Shown: in pieces, positions 1 to 8,798 of the stretch | Layout: each line of letters begins with the position of its first letter | Numbering within the stretch: the first letter of the stretch is position 1 | Assembly (NCBI RefSeq): GCF_023156585.1 | Contig: NZ_JALNMI010000003.1 | Span: 124,001-188,000, forward strand | Length of the DNA: 64,000 nt | Reading direction: 5' to 3' | From: Subsaxibacter sp. CAU 1640 | GTDB taxonomy: Bacteria > Bacteroidota > Bacteroidia > Flavobacteriales > Flavobacteriaceae | The notes under the pieces: generated by a model | The model's input: the letters and a program-made list of their open reading frames with translations, nothing else | The model's database searches: none | Told to the model about the DNA's origin: nothing | Made by a program: the position numbers and the translations under genes

Positions 1-1156
1 CAGCATAACTGCTGTAAACGCCTTGCATCACTTTTTCGTGAACAGGAATATTGTCCATCATTTCCTGACGCGCTTTGGCACTAGCCGTATGCATAGCTGC
101 AAGGGTTTCTCCAATGTGCTCATCGGTTTTGACGCCTAAATGTTCCAGGATTGCGGCAAACTCTTGATCTGTTCTAGCTTTTAATGCCACCACATAACCG
201 TCGTAATATTTCAAACGCTCTTCTGTATCCGATTTCAATTTGGCACGATGCGTTTGAAGATTACTTCTTAAAGATGTCAACACTTTAATAGTTAGATTAT
301 GTTTATGAACGAAACTGTCCTTTGACGCTGCCAAAGTTGTATAAGCATTCTTAAGACCTTCCAATTCTTCAACCTTTTGTTCCAAAGTTGTTACTTTCCC
401 AACAGCTTGAGCGTAATCTGCCGATTGCTTGTCTGCAATTTCCTCCAATTCTTGACGCGCTTGCTTTAACAATGCATAGTTTTCTTCAAGCTTTGCCTCG
501 ACCTCTTTTTTCTTCTCCAGAGCTTTTGTGTGATTTTTCGTTGCTTCAACAATGGCATCCTGAAGTTTATCTTCAACTTCTTTGATTTCGACTTCTCGGT
601 TTTTCAAACGTGTGACAGCAGCTTGAGATTTGAAAGATAATTCGCCCAGAAGTGTTTGAACATCTGCTTTTTCAATTCGCTCCTGAAACATCGCTTTGGC
701 CTTATTATCTGCTGCAGCTCTTACTTTTTCGGCTTCTTTCAAAGTTTCTTCTGCCTTTTTAATTTTGGCTTTTCTTCCCCAAAGATTGTTCCACCAAGTA
801 TCTGGTTTGTTTCTGGCATCTTCCAACTCAATTTTGGCACGATCCAATGCTTTTTGGGCATCATCAATTACTCGTTGCTCATCTGCATTCAGTGAAGAGA
901 ATTTCTCAAATAGAATACCAACTTCATCTTGATAATCTGTTAAATCCTTTACAGCATCTAAAAGTGTTGTTCTGTCTTTTTCAGCCATCCCAACCACATC
1001 ATCCAAGGTGGCATTAAGAATCTTTTGACGGACTTCTGGGTCGTCTTCCTGTGCCAGTTTGGACTTCATAGTGTCAATGGCTTTTCCCCAATTGACGTCA
1101 ACTTTTTCGTTTTTCTGGTTAGAATTGGTTTCTAACAAATCAAAATCTTCAGACAT
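1..1156 (-). CDS. Coiled-coil cytoplasmic protein, 3' end outside window
   Basis: An open frame begins with ATG at 1156 on the minus strand and runs off the left edge, so at least 385 residues are present and the C-terminus is missing. There is no signal peptide or membrane segment. The protein is very rich in Lys, Glu, Ala and Gln with long heptad-like stretches, so it should be mostly alpha-helical coiled coil. A short tryptophan-rich patch (WWNNLWG) sits at about residue 120. Similar flavobacterial proteins are often labelled microtubule-binding, a name from coiled-coil similarity rather than function. I do not recognise a catalytic domain and assign no role. An upstream gap of 179 bases separates it from the divergent lipoprotein gene. 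Confidence 0.8.
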   Translation of the reverse strand, partial: MSEDFDLLETNSNQKNEKVDVNWGKAIDTMKSKLAQEDDPEVRQKILNATLDDVVGMAEKDRTTLLDAVKDLTDYQDEVGILFEKFSSLNADEQRVIDDAQKALDRAKIELEDARNKPDTWWNNLWGRKAKIKKAEETLKEAEKVRAAADNKAKAMFQERIEKADVQTLLGELSFKSQAAVTRLKNREVEIKEVEDKLQDAIVEATKNHTKALEKKKEVEAKLEENYALLKQARQELEEIADKQSADYAQAVGKVTTLEQKVEELEGLKNAYTTLAASKDSFVHKHNLTIKVLTSLRSNLQTHRAKLKSDTEERLKYYDGYVVALKARTDQEFAAILEHLGVKTDEHIGETLAAMHTASAKARQEMMDNIPVHEKVMQGVYSSYA

Positions 1157-1306
1157 AATTTATGGTCTATTTAATTGTGTTGAACTAATGTTATGTGCGT
1201 AGCAATTTCGTTAAAAATTACGAGTATAAAAATTATTAACGACTAAATTATTGGTAGTTTTTGTTATAAAAATGTTACAAGTTTTAGAAAAGTCTTTTCA
1301 AGTGAT

Positions 1307-1314
1307 TATCTTTA
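1307..1314 (+). promoter_or_regulatory. -7 promoter element of MBL lipoprotein gene
   Basis: TATCTTTA matches the Bacteroidota -7 consensus TAnnTTTG at seven of eight positions and lies 21 bases before the ATG at 1336. Confidence 0.5.
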
Positions 1315-1335
1315 AGGAACTACAAATTTTAAATT

Positions 1336-2124
1336 ATGAAAATCACAAAATCTTTAATTGTCTTATGCGTTATAATGACTTTTGCTTGTAAAGACAATAC
1401 CAAAAAAGCAGTTGAAATTGCTTCTGAAACGGCTGAAGAAATGCACCAAACCACAGTGCCAGATTCTTTGGAAATCATCCCAATTGAACACGCCACGATG
1501 ATTTTGGCATATAAAGAAACTGTTATTTATGTTGACCCTGTGGGAGGAATTGGTTCATTTAAGGATCAAGAAAAACCGAGTTATGTTCTGGTGACAGATA
1601 TTCACGGAGACCATATGGATCCTGCAACCTTGAATGAAATGGATCTAACCAATACTATCTTGATTGTTCCTAAAGCCGTAAAAGATAAGCTTCCCGCCGA
1701 ACTTAAAACAAAAGAGACAGTTGTTTTAAACAATGGTGAGTCAAAAAGCTTTGACGATTTGAAAGTTGAAGCAATTCCGATGTACAATTTAAGGAAGGAG
1801 GCATTGAAATTTCACGAAAAAGGACGTGGTAATGGCTACATAATTACTTTAGGTGATGAACGAATTTATATTTCTGGCGATACAGAAGATATTCCTGAAA
1901 TGAGGAATTTAAAGGATATTGATGTTGCGTTTGTTTGTATGAATTTGCCTTATACTATGACTGTGGAAAGTGCTGCAAGTGCTGTTTTGGAATTCAAGCC
2001 AAAGAAAGTTTATCCATATCATTATAGAGGAACTGAAGGTTTGAGCGATGTTGATAAATTTAAGTCGATTGTAACCAGTGAAAATCCTGATATTGAAGTG
2101 GTACAATTAGATTGGTACGAATAG
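1336..2124 (+). CDS. MBL-fold metallo-hydrolase lipoprotein
   Basis: This 262-residue protein starts with a lipoprotein signal peptide ending in the lipobox TFAC, so the mature protein should be lipid-anchored in the envelope. The rest looks like the UlaG/YtkL branch of the metallo-beta-lactamase fold. The metal-binding motif HGDHMDP follows a beta strand near residue 90, the ISGDTED segment supplies a metal-ligand Asp near residue 180, and YPYHYRG supplies a late His. The first motif has H-G-D-H, as in this branch, rather than canonical HxHxDH. The substrate cannot be read from sequence. A second family member, cytosolic and of UPF0173 type, is encoded at 26224-26901. The -7 element upstream fits the chosen start. 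Confidence 0.85.
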   Translation: MKITKSLIVLCVIMTFACKDNTKKAVEIASETAEEMHQTTVPDSLEIIPIEHATMILAYKETVIYVDPVGGIGSFKDQEKPSYVLVTDIHGDHMDPATLNEMDLTNTILIVPKAVKDKLPAELKTKETVVLNNGESKSFDDLKVEAIPMYNLRKEALKFHEKGRGNGYIITLGDERIYISGDTEDIPEMRNLKDIDVAFVCMNLPYTMTVESAASAVLEFKPKKVYPYHYRGTEGLSDVDKFKSIVTSENPDIEVVQLDWYE

Positions 2125-2209
2125 ATTTATACTATAAAAATATTCGACGAAATGCGCAATTCTTCATAACTTTTTTAATATGAAATAGTTACTGAAACAA
2201 TTAAAAGTG

Positions 2210-2217
2210 TATATTTG
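2210..2217 (+). promoter_or_regulatory. -7 promoter element of small membrane protein gene
   Basis: TATATTTG is an exact match to TAnnTTTG and lies 30 bases upstream of the ATG at 2248. Confidence 0.55.
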
Positions 2218-2247
2218 GAGTCCAAATCAATTATAAAAAATTAAGTC

Positions 2248-2472
2248 ATGCTTAATATAACTAACCTAAACCTTATGGTCAGTACAATGCAGCTGACAAT
2301 AGTTCTTATCATTACTGCTGCGATATTTCTTATTTTTATAGTCATTGCTATCATAAAAATGTACAAATTAAAAGCTGAAAATAAGCGTTTATTGGAATCT
2401 GATGCTTTTAAAGCAGATGTTGATGAAAGCTATAAGGATTTCACGGATGGACATCTCTACGACAACAAATAA
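2248..2472 (+). CDS. Small single-pass membrane protein
   Basis: This 74-residue protein has one long hydrophobic helix at about residues 16-38, followed by a charged cytoplasmic-type tail that is rich in Lys, Asp and Glu. An inner ATG at codon 11 or 14 would still keep the helix, so the exact start is uncertain. It has its own promoter element and a strong terminator directly after it, so it is probably a single-gene transcript. No family is recognised and no function is proposed. Confidence 0.6.
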   Translation: MLNITNLNLMVSTMQLTIVLIITAAIFLIFIVIAIIKMYKLKAENKRLLESDAFKADVDESYKDFTDGHLYDNK

Positions 2473-2490
2473 ATTATAACCATAAAATAA

Positions 2491-2522
2491 AAAAAGGGCT
2501 AAATTGAATTTAGCCCTTTTTT
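2491..2522. terminator. Bidirectional intrinsic terminator
   Basis: A perfect inverted repeat, GGGCTAAATT and AATTTAGCCC separated by one base, is flanked by A and T runs. It lies between the convergent genes ending at 2472 and 2534 and can serve both. Confidence 0.85.
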
Positions 2523-2533
2523 ATTGCAATCGA

Positions 2534-4222
2534 TTATCTCACCAGTTTCTTATACTTGATACGTTTCGGAGCTACATCTCCTAGACGTTTTTTCCTATTT
2601 TCTTCATAGTCACTGAAACTACCTTCAAAGAAATAAACTTCAGAATTACCTTCAAATGCCAAAATGTGCGTACAGATTCTATCTAAAAACCATCTGTCGT
2701 GACTAATGACCACAGCGCAGCCAGCAAAGTTTTCAAGACCTTCTTCCAGAGCCCTTAAAGTGTTCACATCTAAATCATTGGTAGGCTCATCTAAAAGCAA
2801 TACGTTACCTTCTTCTTTCAGCGTCATTGCCAAATGCAAACGGTTTCTTTCTCCACCAGAAAGCAATTTTACTTTCTTGTTTTGCTCGCTTCCACTGAAA
2901 TTAAATCGACTTAAATAAGCACGAGAATTCACCTGCTTTCCTCCCATCAAAACCAATTCCTGTTCATCACTAAAGTTCTGCCAAATTGATTTTTCTGGAT
3001 CAATATTAGAATGGCTTTGATCGACATAGGCAATCTTGGCAGTATCACCAACAATAAACTCTCCTTTATCTGGCGATTGTTCACCCATTATCATCCTAAA
3101 AATAGTGGTTTTACCAGCGCCATTCGGACCTATCACACCAACGATTCCGGCTTGAGGTAGTTTGAAATTCAAGTTTTCATAAAGCAGTTTATCATCGTAA
3201 CCTTTACTTACTCCGACGGCTTCAATGACATTTGTTCCTAACCTCGGACCGTTTGGAATATAGATTTCCAACTTTTCGTCTAATTGTTTTTGGTCTTGGC
3301 TTAACAATTTATCATAATTGTTCAAACGTGCCTTTTGTTTGGTTTGACGACCTTTTGCACCTTGTCTCACCCACTCAAGCTCACGTTCCAATGTTTTTTG
3401 ACGTTTGGAAGCCGTTTTGCTCTCTTGCGCCAATCGTTTTGATTTCTGGTCTAACCAAGACGAATAATTTCCTTTCCAAGGAATGCCTTCACCTCTATCC
3501 AATTCAAGAATCCATCCGGCAACATTATCCAAGAAATATCTATCGTGCGTTACTGCGATAATGGTTCCTTTATATTGTGACAAATGCTGCTCTAACCAAT
3601 GCACCGATTCCGCATCCAAGTGGTTGGTAGGCTCATCGAGAAGCAACACATCTGGCTCTTGTAACAATAATCTACAGAGTGCCACGCGGCGACGTTCACC
3701 ACCTGAAAGCACTGAAATCTTTTTATCTCCGTCTGGTGTACGCAAAGCATCCATCGCGATTTCCAATTTTGTGTCCAGTTCCCAAGCGTTAGAGGCATCA
3801 ATTTTATCTTGAAGCGCAGCTTGTCTGTCCATCAACTTTTGCATCTTGTCTGGGTCAGAATACACTTCTTCCAAACCAAACATATCGTTGATTTTATTGT
3901 ATTCATCAAGAATGGCAACCGTTTCAGCAGCACCTTCTCGAACTACCTCCATTACCGTTTTGTTATCGTCCAATTGAGGCTCTTGCTCCAAATATCCAAC
4001 CGAATAATCCTGAAGAAACGTCACATCACCTTGGTAATTTTTATCGATACCAGCAATGATTTTTAGAAGGGTAGATTTTCCTGAACCATTGAGTCCGAGA
4101 ATACCAATTTTGGCTCCATAAAAGAAGCTCAAGTGAATATTTTTTAAAACAGGTGCATCTGCACCTTTAAAGGTCTTCGTGAGACCTCTCATTGAAAAGA
4201 TTACTTTTTTATCGTCAGACAT
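2534..4222 (-). CDS. ettA: Energy-dependent translational throttle protein EttA (ABC-F ATPase)
   Basis: This 562-residue protein has two ABC ATPase domains and no membrane segments, the ABC-F layout. Domain 1 has Walker A GLNGSGKST near residue 43, signature LSGGERRR near 170 and Walker B LLLDEPTNHLD. Domain 2 has GPNGAGKTT near 360, LSGGERNR near 450 and LLLDEPTNDLD. The basic linker between them (QTKQKARLNNYDKLL) matches the EttA type, and the length fits flavobacterial EttA. Family members bind the ribosomal E site and gate entry into the elongation cycle according to the ATP/ADP ratio. Expression is probably monocistronic, ended by the terminator at 2491-2522. Confidence 0.95.
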   Translation of the reverse strand: MSDDKKVIFSMRGLTKTFKGADAPVLKNIHLSFFYGAKIGILGLNGSGKSTLLKIIAGIDKNYQGDVTFLQDYSVGYLEQEPQLDDNKTVMEVVREGAAETVAILDEYNKINDMFGLEEVYSDPDKMQKLMDRQAALQDKIDASNAWELDTKLEIAMDALRTPDGDKKISVLSGGERRRVALCRLLLQEPDVLLLDEPTNHLDAESVHWLEQHLSQYKGTIIAVTHDRYFLDNVAGWILELDRGEGIPWKGNYSSWLDQKSKRLAQESKTASKRQKTLERELEWVRQGAKGRQTKQKARLNNYDKLLSQDQKQLDEKLEIYIPNGPRLGTNVIEAVGVSKGYDDKLLYENLNFKLPQAGIVGVIGPNGAGKTTIFRMIMGEQSPDKGEFIVGDTAKIAYVDQSHSNIDPEKSIWQNFSDEQELVLMGGKQVNSRAYLSRFNFSGSEQNKKVKLLSGGERNRLHLAMTLKEEGNVLLLDEPTNDLDVNTLRALEEGLENFAGCAVVISHDRWFLDRICTHILAFEGNSEVYFFEGSFSDYEENRKKRLGDVAPKRIKYKKLVR

Positions 4223-4278
4223 AATTATTTATGATTGTAGATTTTGATTTTGAATAAGTGTTAGCCTTTGAGACTCAA

Positions 4279-4461
4279 TTAAACACGACCTTTCAAGGCA
4301 TTGAAAACCCAAGCTATGGCAAAAAAGCCAAAGCCCACTGTTGCAAATCCCCAACCAGCCACATCATCGTAACGGTAAGCACCCATTAATATTAAAACAA
4401 CCCCCATTATGATCATTAAAGTGGTAGCCCAAGCCAGCACTGTATTTTTGTTCATCGCCAT
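4279..4461 (-). CDS. Small two-helix membrane protein (CAL67264-type)
   Basis: This 60-residue protein has two hydrophobic helices (about residues 7-26 and 35-54) joined by the short loop YRYDDVAGWG. It ends FNALKGRV. The pattern matches a short membrane protein family that is conserved in Flavobacteriia and has no known function. A near-consensus -7 element, GATATTTG, lies at 4490-4483. It sits 56 bases upstream of EttA in the same orientation but has its own promoter. Confidence 0.75.
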   Translation of the reverse strand: MAMNKNTVLAWATTLMIIMGVVLILMGAYRYDDVAGWGFATVGFGFFAIAWVFNALKGRV

Positions 4462-4558
4462 AGTTATTCATTTTTTGGACTACAAATATCGTGTTTTTCG
4501 AAATATTAAAACAACTCTGAGGTATTCAAATTATTGAACATTATAAGCATAATAATTT

Positions 4559-4849
4559 TTATGCCCTTACATCAGCATAGTCATCAGCTTTTTTATCAAA
4601 AACAGCTTTTGCAAATGGACATAATGGAATTGCTTTCAAATTGTTTTTCCTCATAAAATCAACAGTTGCGTCCAACAATTGATATCCAACACCCTGGCCT
4701 TTCAGTTGCTCACCAACCTCGGTATGATCAATAATGATTTTATCGGACCCAGCGTGTGTATAGGTCATTTCAGCTTCTTGCTCGCCTTCAATTTCAACAT
4801 AAAATGAGCCTTTTTTGCCAGTGCTGCGATGCTTTACCTCAACATCCAT
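4559..4849 (-). CDS. GNAT-like N-acetyltransferase, short YjdJ type
   Basis: This 96-residue protein carries the compact GNAT core of the YjdJ/Acetyltransf_CG family. A strand pair with MTYTHAG is followed by DHTEVGEQLKGQGVGYQLLDATVD, in which GQGVG is the acetyl-CoA pyrophosphate loop. The LCPFAKAVF stretch near the end is typical of this short branch. The acceptor substrate is unknown. Its start codon overlaps the stop of the upstream flavodoxin-like reductase by one base (TAATG), so the two are co-transcribed and probably translationally coupled. Confidence 0.85.
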   Translation of the reverse strand: MDVEVKHRSTGKKGSFYVEIEGEQEAEMTYTHAGSDKIIIDHTEVGEQLKGQGVGYQLLDATVDFMRKNNLKAIPLCPFAKAVFDKKADDYADVRA

Positions 4850-5376
4850 TAGAGTGAGTTTTGAAATGAGTTAATAGCTTCTTTAAGTTCGTCATTAAGT
4901 ACTTCATTGACAACTTTTCCGTCCGAAAAATTGTCTTTGAACTCTGGCAAAGAAAAGGTTGACACGATGTTGGCACCATGCCTTGGAAAACGCATTTGAC
5001 CATACTCAAAAGCCAATTTTGCGGCTCTAGCACCATTACACGTTGACATCAATAGCATAGGTTTTTCAAAAAACATTTTTAATTCCATACGAGACGTCCA
5101 ATCCAAAAGATTCTTAAAGGCAGCAGTGACATTCCCATTATGTTCTGCTAAAGAAACAATAAAACCATCCGCTTTTTTCAATTGATCCAAAAACATTGAA
5201 ACTTCTATTGGAAAACCGTTCTTTTCAAGGTCCACACTGAATACTGGCAACGGATAATCATTCAAATCCAAAATTTTTGTTTCAACATTTTGAAGCAAAC
5301 TTGCGGTATATATTACCAATTGTTTATTGATAGATGTGGAACTTGTACTACCAGCGAATGCAATTATTTTTTTCAT
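4849..5376 (-). CDS. NADPH-dependent FMN reductase family protein
   Basis: This 175-residue protein has the flavodoxin-like FMN_red fold. It begins with a beta strand and phosphate-binding loop (FAGSTSSTSINKQL) and contains the PVFSVDLEKNG and FIVSLAEHNGNVTAAFKNLLDW segments, which contact flavin in this family. Members reduce free FMN, quinones or azo compounds with NAD(P)H as cytosolic enzymes; the true substrate here is unknown. It is first gene of an operon with the GNAT gene downstream. The region upstream is shared with the divergent acyl-CoA carboxylase gene and holds two CACGTG sites. Confidence 0.85.
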   Translation of the reverse strand: MKKIIAFAGSTSSTSINKQLVIYTASLLQNVETKILDLNDYPLPVFSVDLEKNGFPIEVSMFLDQLKKADGFIVSLAEHNGNVTAAFKNLLDWTSRMELKMFFEKPMLLMSTCNGARAAKLAFEYGQMRFPRHGANIVSTFSLPEFKDNFSDGKVVNEVLNDELKEAINSFQNSL

Positions 5377-5434
5377 ATTATATTTTCATAAATTTTTATC
5401 ACAAGTTACATCAATAATTATAATTTTCTGAAAA

Positions 5435-5475
5435 AACACGTGGATTTGTAAATGCTTGTTTTGTTAACACGTGTA
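5435..5475. promoter_or_regulatory. Pair of AACACGTG boxes in divergent promoter region
   Basis: CACGTG occurs at 5437-5442 and 5468-5473 in the shared contexts AACACGTGGA and AACACGTGTA. The 31-base spacing is about three helical turns. The region lies between the FMN reductase and carboxylase genes. A binding protein is not known. Confidence 0.35.
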
Positions 5476-5529
5476 CTTTTTACAAAACCATATTTAGTTT
5501 GTATTTTAGCCCAAACTAAATGAAAAGTA

Positions 5530-7173
5530 ATGGATTTAAACTTCAACAAAAACGAAGATCACAATAAACTTTTGGTATCAGATTTAAAACAACGCTTGGC
5601 GAAAGTAAAACTTGGCGGTGGACAGAAAAGCATTGATAAGCATCATGAAAAAGGTAAAATGACTGCAAGAGAACGCGTCAACTATCTTTTTGATGCTAAA
5701 TCGAAAACGATTGAGATTGGAGCTTTTGCTGCGGAAGGAATGTATGAAGCCCACGGAGGATGCCCTTCTGGAGGCGTGGTAGTGAAAATAGGTTATATCA
5801 AAGGAAAGCAGTGCATAGTGGTTGCCAATGATGCCACTGTAAAAGCTGGCGCTTGGTTTCCCATTACTGGCAAGAAAAATCTGCGTGCACAGGAAATAGC
5901 TATCGAAAACAAGTTGCCAATCATTTATTTAGTGGATTCGGCTGGTGTGTATCTGCCCATGCAAGATGAAATTTTTCCAGATAAAGAACATTTCGGGCGA
6001 ATTTTCAGAAACAACGCTATTATGAGCAGCATGGGCATTACCCAAATAGCAGCAATAATGGGTAGCTGCGTAGCAGGTGGAGCTTATTTGCCAATTATGA
6101 GCGACGAGGCTATAATTGTTGAAAAAACTGGAAGTATTTTTTTGGCAGGAAGCTACTTGGTAAAAGCAGCCATAGGAGAAAGTATTGACAATGAAACTTT
6201 AGGAGGAGCTACAACTCATTCTGAAATTTCTGGAGTTACGGATTACAAAGCCAAAGATGACAAAGATGCTCTTGACACTATTAAAAATCTGATCGATAAA
6301 ATTGGTGACTACGATAAAGCAGGGTTTAACAGAGCCAAGTCAATAAAACCAAAGGAAAATCAAGATGATATTTATGGAATTCTCCCTCGAAATAGGGCTG
6401 ACCAATATGATATGTATGAAATCATCAAAAGATTGGTTGACAATTCAGAATTTGATGAATACAAAGCTGGTTATGGAAAAACCATCATCACTTGTTACGC
6501 TAGGATTGATGGCTGGGCTGTGGGAATCGTGGCCAACCAAAGACAAATTGTAAAGACTACTGGCGCTAAAACCAAATCAAGTGAAATGCAGTTTGGAGGT
6601 GTCATTTACAATGATTCAGCGGACAAAGCAACAAGATTTATTGCAAATTGCAATCAGAAGAAAATTCCTTTAGTGTTTTTACAAGATGTCACCGGTTTTA
6701 TGGTTGGAAGCAAGAGTGAGCATTCAGGTATTATAAAAGATGGTGCCAAAATGGTCAATGCAGTTTCCAATTCGGTGGTTCCAAAATTTACAATTGTAAT
6801 CGGGAACAGCTATGGAGCTGGGAATTATGCGATGTGCGGTAAAGCTTATGATCCAAGGTTAATTGTAGCCTGGCCAAGTGCAGAATTGGCTGTAATGAGC
6901 GGAAATTCTGCTGCTAAAGTGCTATTGCAAATTGAAACAGCATCCTTAAAAAAGAAAGGTGAAACCATTACTCCTGAACAGGAAGAAGCGCTTTTCAAAA
7001 AAATAAAAGATAGATATGATGAGCAAGTATCGCCATATTACGCAGCTGCAAGACTATGGACTGATGCTATTATTGACCCATTGGATACACGTACTTGGAT
7101 AAGTATGGGCATAGAAGCTGCGAATCATGCTCCAGTTGAAAAACAATTTAATATGGGTGTGCTGCAGGTTTAA
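5530..7173 (+). CDS. Acyl-CoA carboxylase beta subunit (methylcrotonyl-/propionyl-CoA type)
   Basis: This 547-residue protein is the carboxyltransferase subunit of a biotin-dependent acyl-CoA carboxylase. Two crotonase-like halves are visible. The N-terminal half has CVAGGAYLP and an LVDSAGVYLPMQDEIFPD segment. The C-terminal half has VTGFMVGSKSEHSGIIKDGAKM and GNSYGAGNYAM. The segment with MQDEIFPDKEHFGRIF is more like methylcrotonyl-CoA carboxylase beta (leucine breakdown) than propionyl-CoA carboxylase, so I lean towards the former. The biotin-carrying alpha subunit is not in this window, which leaves the substrate open. Confidence 0.88.
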   Translation: MDLNFNKNEDHNKLLVSDLKQRLAKVKLGGGQKSIDKHHEKGKMTARERVNYLFDAKSKTIEIGAFAAEGMYEAHGGCPSGGVVVKIGYIKGKQCIVVANDATVKAGAWFPITGKKNLRAQEIAIENKLPIIYLVDSAGVYLPMQDEIFPDKEHFGRIFRNNAIMSSMGITQIAAIMGSCVAGGAYLPIMSDEAIIVEKTGSIFLAGSYLVKAAIGESIDNETLGGATTHSEISGVTDYKAKDDKDALDTIKNLIDKIGDYDKAGFNRAKSIKPKENQDDIYGILPRNRADQYDMYEIIKRLVDNSEFDEYKAGYGKTIITCYARIDGWAVGIVANQRQIVKTTGAKTKSSEMQFGGVIYNDSADKATRFIANCNQKKIPLVFLQDVTGFMVGSKSEHSGIIKDGAKMVNAVSNSVVPKFTIVIGNSYGAGNYAMCGKAYDPRLIVAWPSAELAVMSGNSAAKVLLQIETASLKKKGETITPEQEEALFKKIKDRYDEQVSPYYAAARLWTDAIIDPLDTRTWISMGIEAANHAPVEKQFNMGVLQV

Positions 7174-7220
7174 TGTTTATTTTTTTGTATCTTAATGGTT
7201 GAATTTCAACACATTTAGCC

Positions 7221-7643
7221 ATGGGAACCATAAAAACATTAAACAAGTGGGCTAACGCCCATACATATTACCCTCTCGACCTTTTAAGATTTGCCTTGGG
7301 TGTTTTTCTCTTTATTAAAGGCATACACTTTTTGAATCATATGCCTGCGCTGATTCAAATGTTTGAACCAATAAAGAACATACCTGGTGGAATGATATGG
7401 TTACACTACGTTATGCCAGCGCATTTCATCGGTGGGATTTTGATTGCTTTTGGTCTTTTGACACGATGGGCCATTATTGCTCAAATACCAATTCTTGTTG
7501 GAGCCATTCTCATCAACTTTTTAGGTGAAATGAACGGCACCAATTTACTAGTAGCTACTTTAACCCTATTAGTCTGTGTTTTTTTTCTGTTTTATGGTTC
7601 AGGAAAACATTCAGCAGATTACTATTTTAAAATGCAGCAGTAG
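7221..7643 (+). CDS. DoxX family membrane protein
   Basis: This 140-residue protein has four hydrophobic helices and the DoxX-like pattern: an LDLLRFALGVFLFIKG first helix, a central AHFIGGILIAFGLLTRW helix and a final helix before a polar tail. Relatives are inner-membrane proteins often linked to quinone redox or thiol stress, though most have no tested role. It follows the carboxylase gene by 47 bases and ends three bases before the convergent menE gene. Confidence 0.75.
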   Translation: MGTIKTLNKWANAHTYYPLDLLRFALGVFLFIKGIHFLNHMPALIQMFEPIKNIPGGMIWLHYVMPAHFIGGILIAFGLLTRWAIIAQIPILVGAILINFLGEMNGTNLLVATLTLLVCVFFLFYGSGKHSADYYFKMQQ

Positions 7644-7646
7644 AGC

Positions 7647-8708
7647 CTAGTCTTTTATCATTTTAAGAGTTTCCAATCTTTTTATCTTCCCAGTTGGAGT
7701 CATTTTAAACTGCTTAACATTGTATATTTTTTTGGGTGTTTCATACTTATCCAAAACTTTGAAATTTTTTTTATCGACCGTATTAATGCTGCTTTCAATT
7801 ACCATTACCAATCGTTCTCCTAAAATTTTATCAGGTTCAGAGGCAATAAAAAATTGGTATGGTAGCTTTCCTTTGAGCTTCTCCTCTATTTGTTCTGGAA
7901 ATAATTTGACACCTCCCGAATTAATGACATTATCGATTCGTCCAAGCCATTCAAACTCTGTTTCAGAATGTAACTCTACCAAATCGTTGGTAACGACTTT
8001 TTCTTTGGCAACTTTAGGAGCATAAATTACCAGACAACCACGTTCATCTTGAGAAATTGAAACTTTGGGCAAAACCTTAAAGTATGGTTCTCTCGACTTA
8101 TTGTTCAAAGGTTTCAACGCAATGTGTGAAGCCGTTTCTGTCATTCCATAAGTGGCATAAACTTTTGCCTTGACAGATTGTGTTAAATCAATTAAATGTT
8201 TTGATACGGATGAGCCTCCAACAATGATGGTCTTAACATTGTGCAGATATGATAAAGTTGATTCTAATTGCATAGGAAGCATCGCCGTAAAATGATAGGT
8301 CTTATCGTAGTCAAAAATCGGTTGGGACGTTGGTTCTACCAAATCCATTTCCAGACCGAGAATCATAGCTCTTACAAGCATCATTTTACCAGCAATGTAG
8401 TTATTTGGTAAACAATGCAAAGCGGTATTTCCTGATTTTAATTTAAGATAATTGCCTGTAGCAATGCTTGAGTTAACCATTGCTTGTTTGCTTAATTTCA
8501 TTATTTTAGGCTTTCCTGTAGAACCAGAAGTGTGAACTCTAACAAAATCATTATCATCAAGCCAATCGAGCAAAAAATCACCAGTAATTTTTTCGTAAGG
8601 CTCACCTTCTTTAATCAAACTATAAGCAACTTCCTTTAGCTGATGATGGTCATATTTGTTACCATTGAGCTTGAATTTATTATGAATTTTATCAAAAGAA
8701 GGTGTCAT
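7647..8708 (-). CDS. menE: o-Succinylbenzoate-CoA ligase MenE
   Basis: This 353-residue adenylate-forming enzyme is short, as is usual for flavobacterial MenE. The P-loop TSGSTGKPKIMKLS lies near residue 60, the A5 motif YGMTETASH near 180, the hinge GRIDNVINSGGVKLFP near 265, and the C-terminal catalytic Lys in TPTGKIKR near 340. The expected reaction is ATP-dependent ligation of CoA to o-succinylbenzoate in menaquinone synthesis. It stands apart from the other men genes of the window, which lie at 13.6, 27-31 and 32-34 kb, and is convergent with doxX. Confidence 0.88.
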   Translation of the reverse strand: MTPSFDKIHNKFKLNGNKYDHHQLKEVAYSLIKEGEPYEKITGDFLLDWLDDNDFVRVHTSGSTGKPKIMKLSKQAMVNSSIATGNYLKLKSGNTALHCLPNNYIAGKMMLVRAMILGLEMDLVEPTSQPIFDYDKTYHFTAMLPMQLESTLSYLHNVKTIIVGGSSVSKHLIDLTQSVKAKVYATYGMTETASHIALKPLNNKSREPYFKVLPKVSISQDERGCLVIYAPKVAKEKVVTNDLVELHSETEFEWLGRIDNVINSGGVKLFPEQIEEKLKGKLPYQFFIASEPDKILGERLVMVIESSINTVDKKNFKVLDKYETPKKIYNVKQFKMTPTGKIKRLETLKMIKD

Positions 8709-8772
8709 AATTGGTATGGTATTGGATACACAAAACTAAAATATTTAAAATTTTTTTTCTGATAAATATCTA

Positions 8773-8780
8773 TATATTTG
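8773..8780 (+). promoter_or_regulatory. -7 promoter element of DUF3857 gene pair
   Basis: TATATTTG is an exact TAnnTTTG match, 18 bases before the ATG at 8799. Confidence 0.55.
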
Positions 8781-8798
8781 AAAATAATGCCTTGATAT

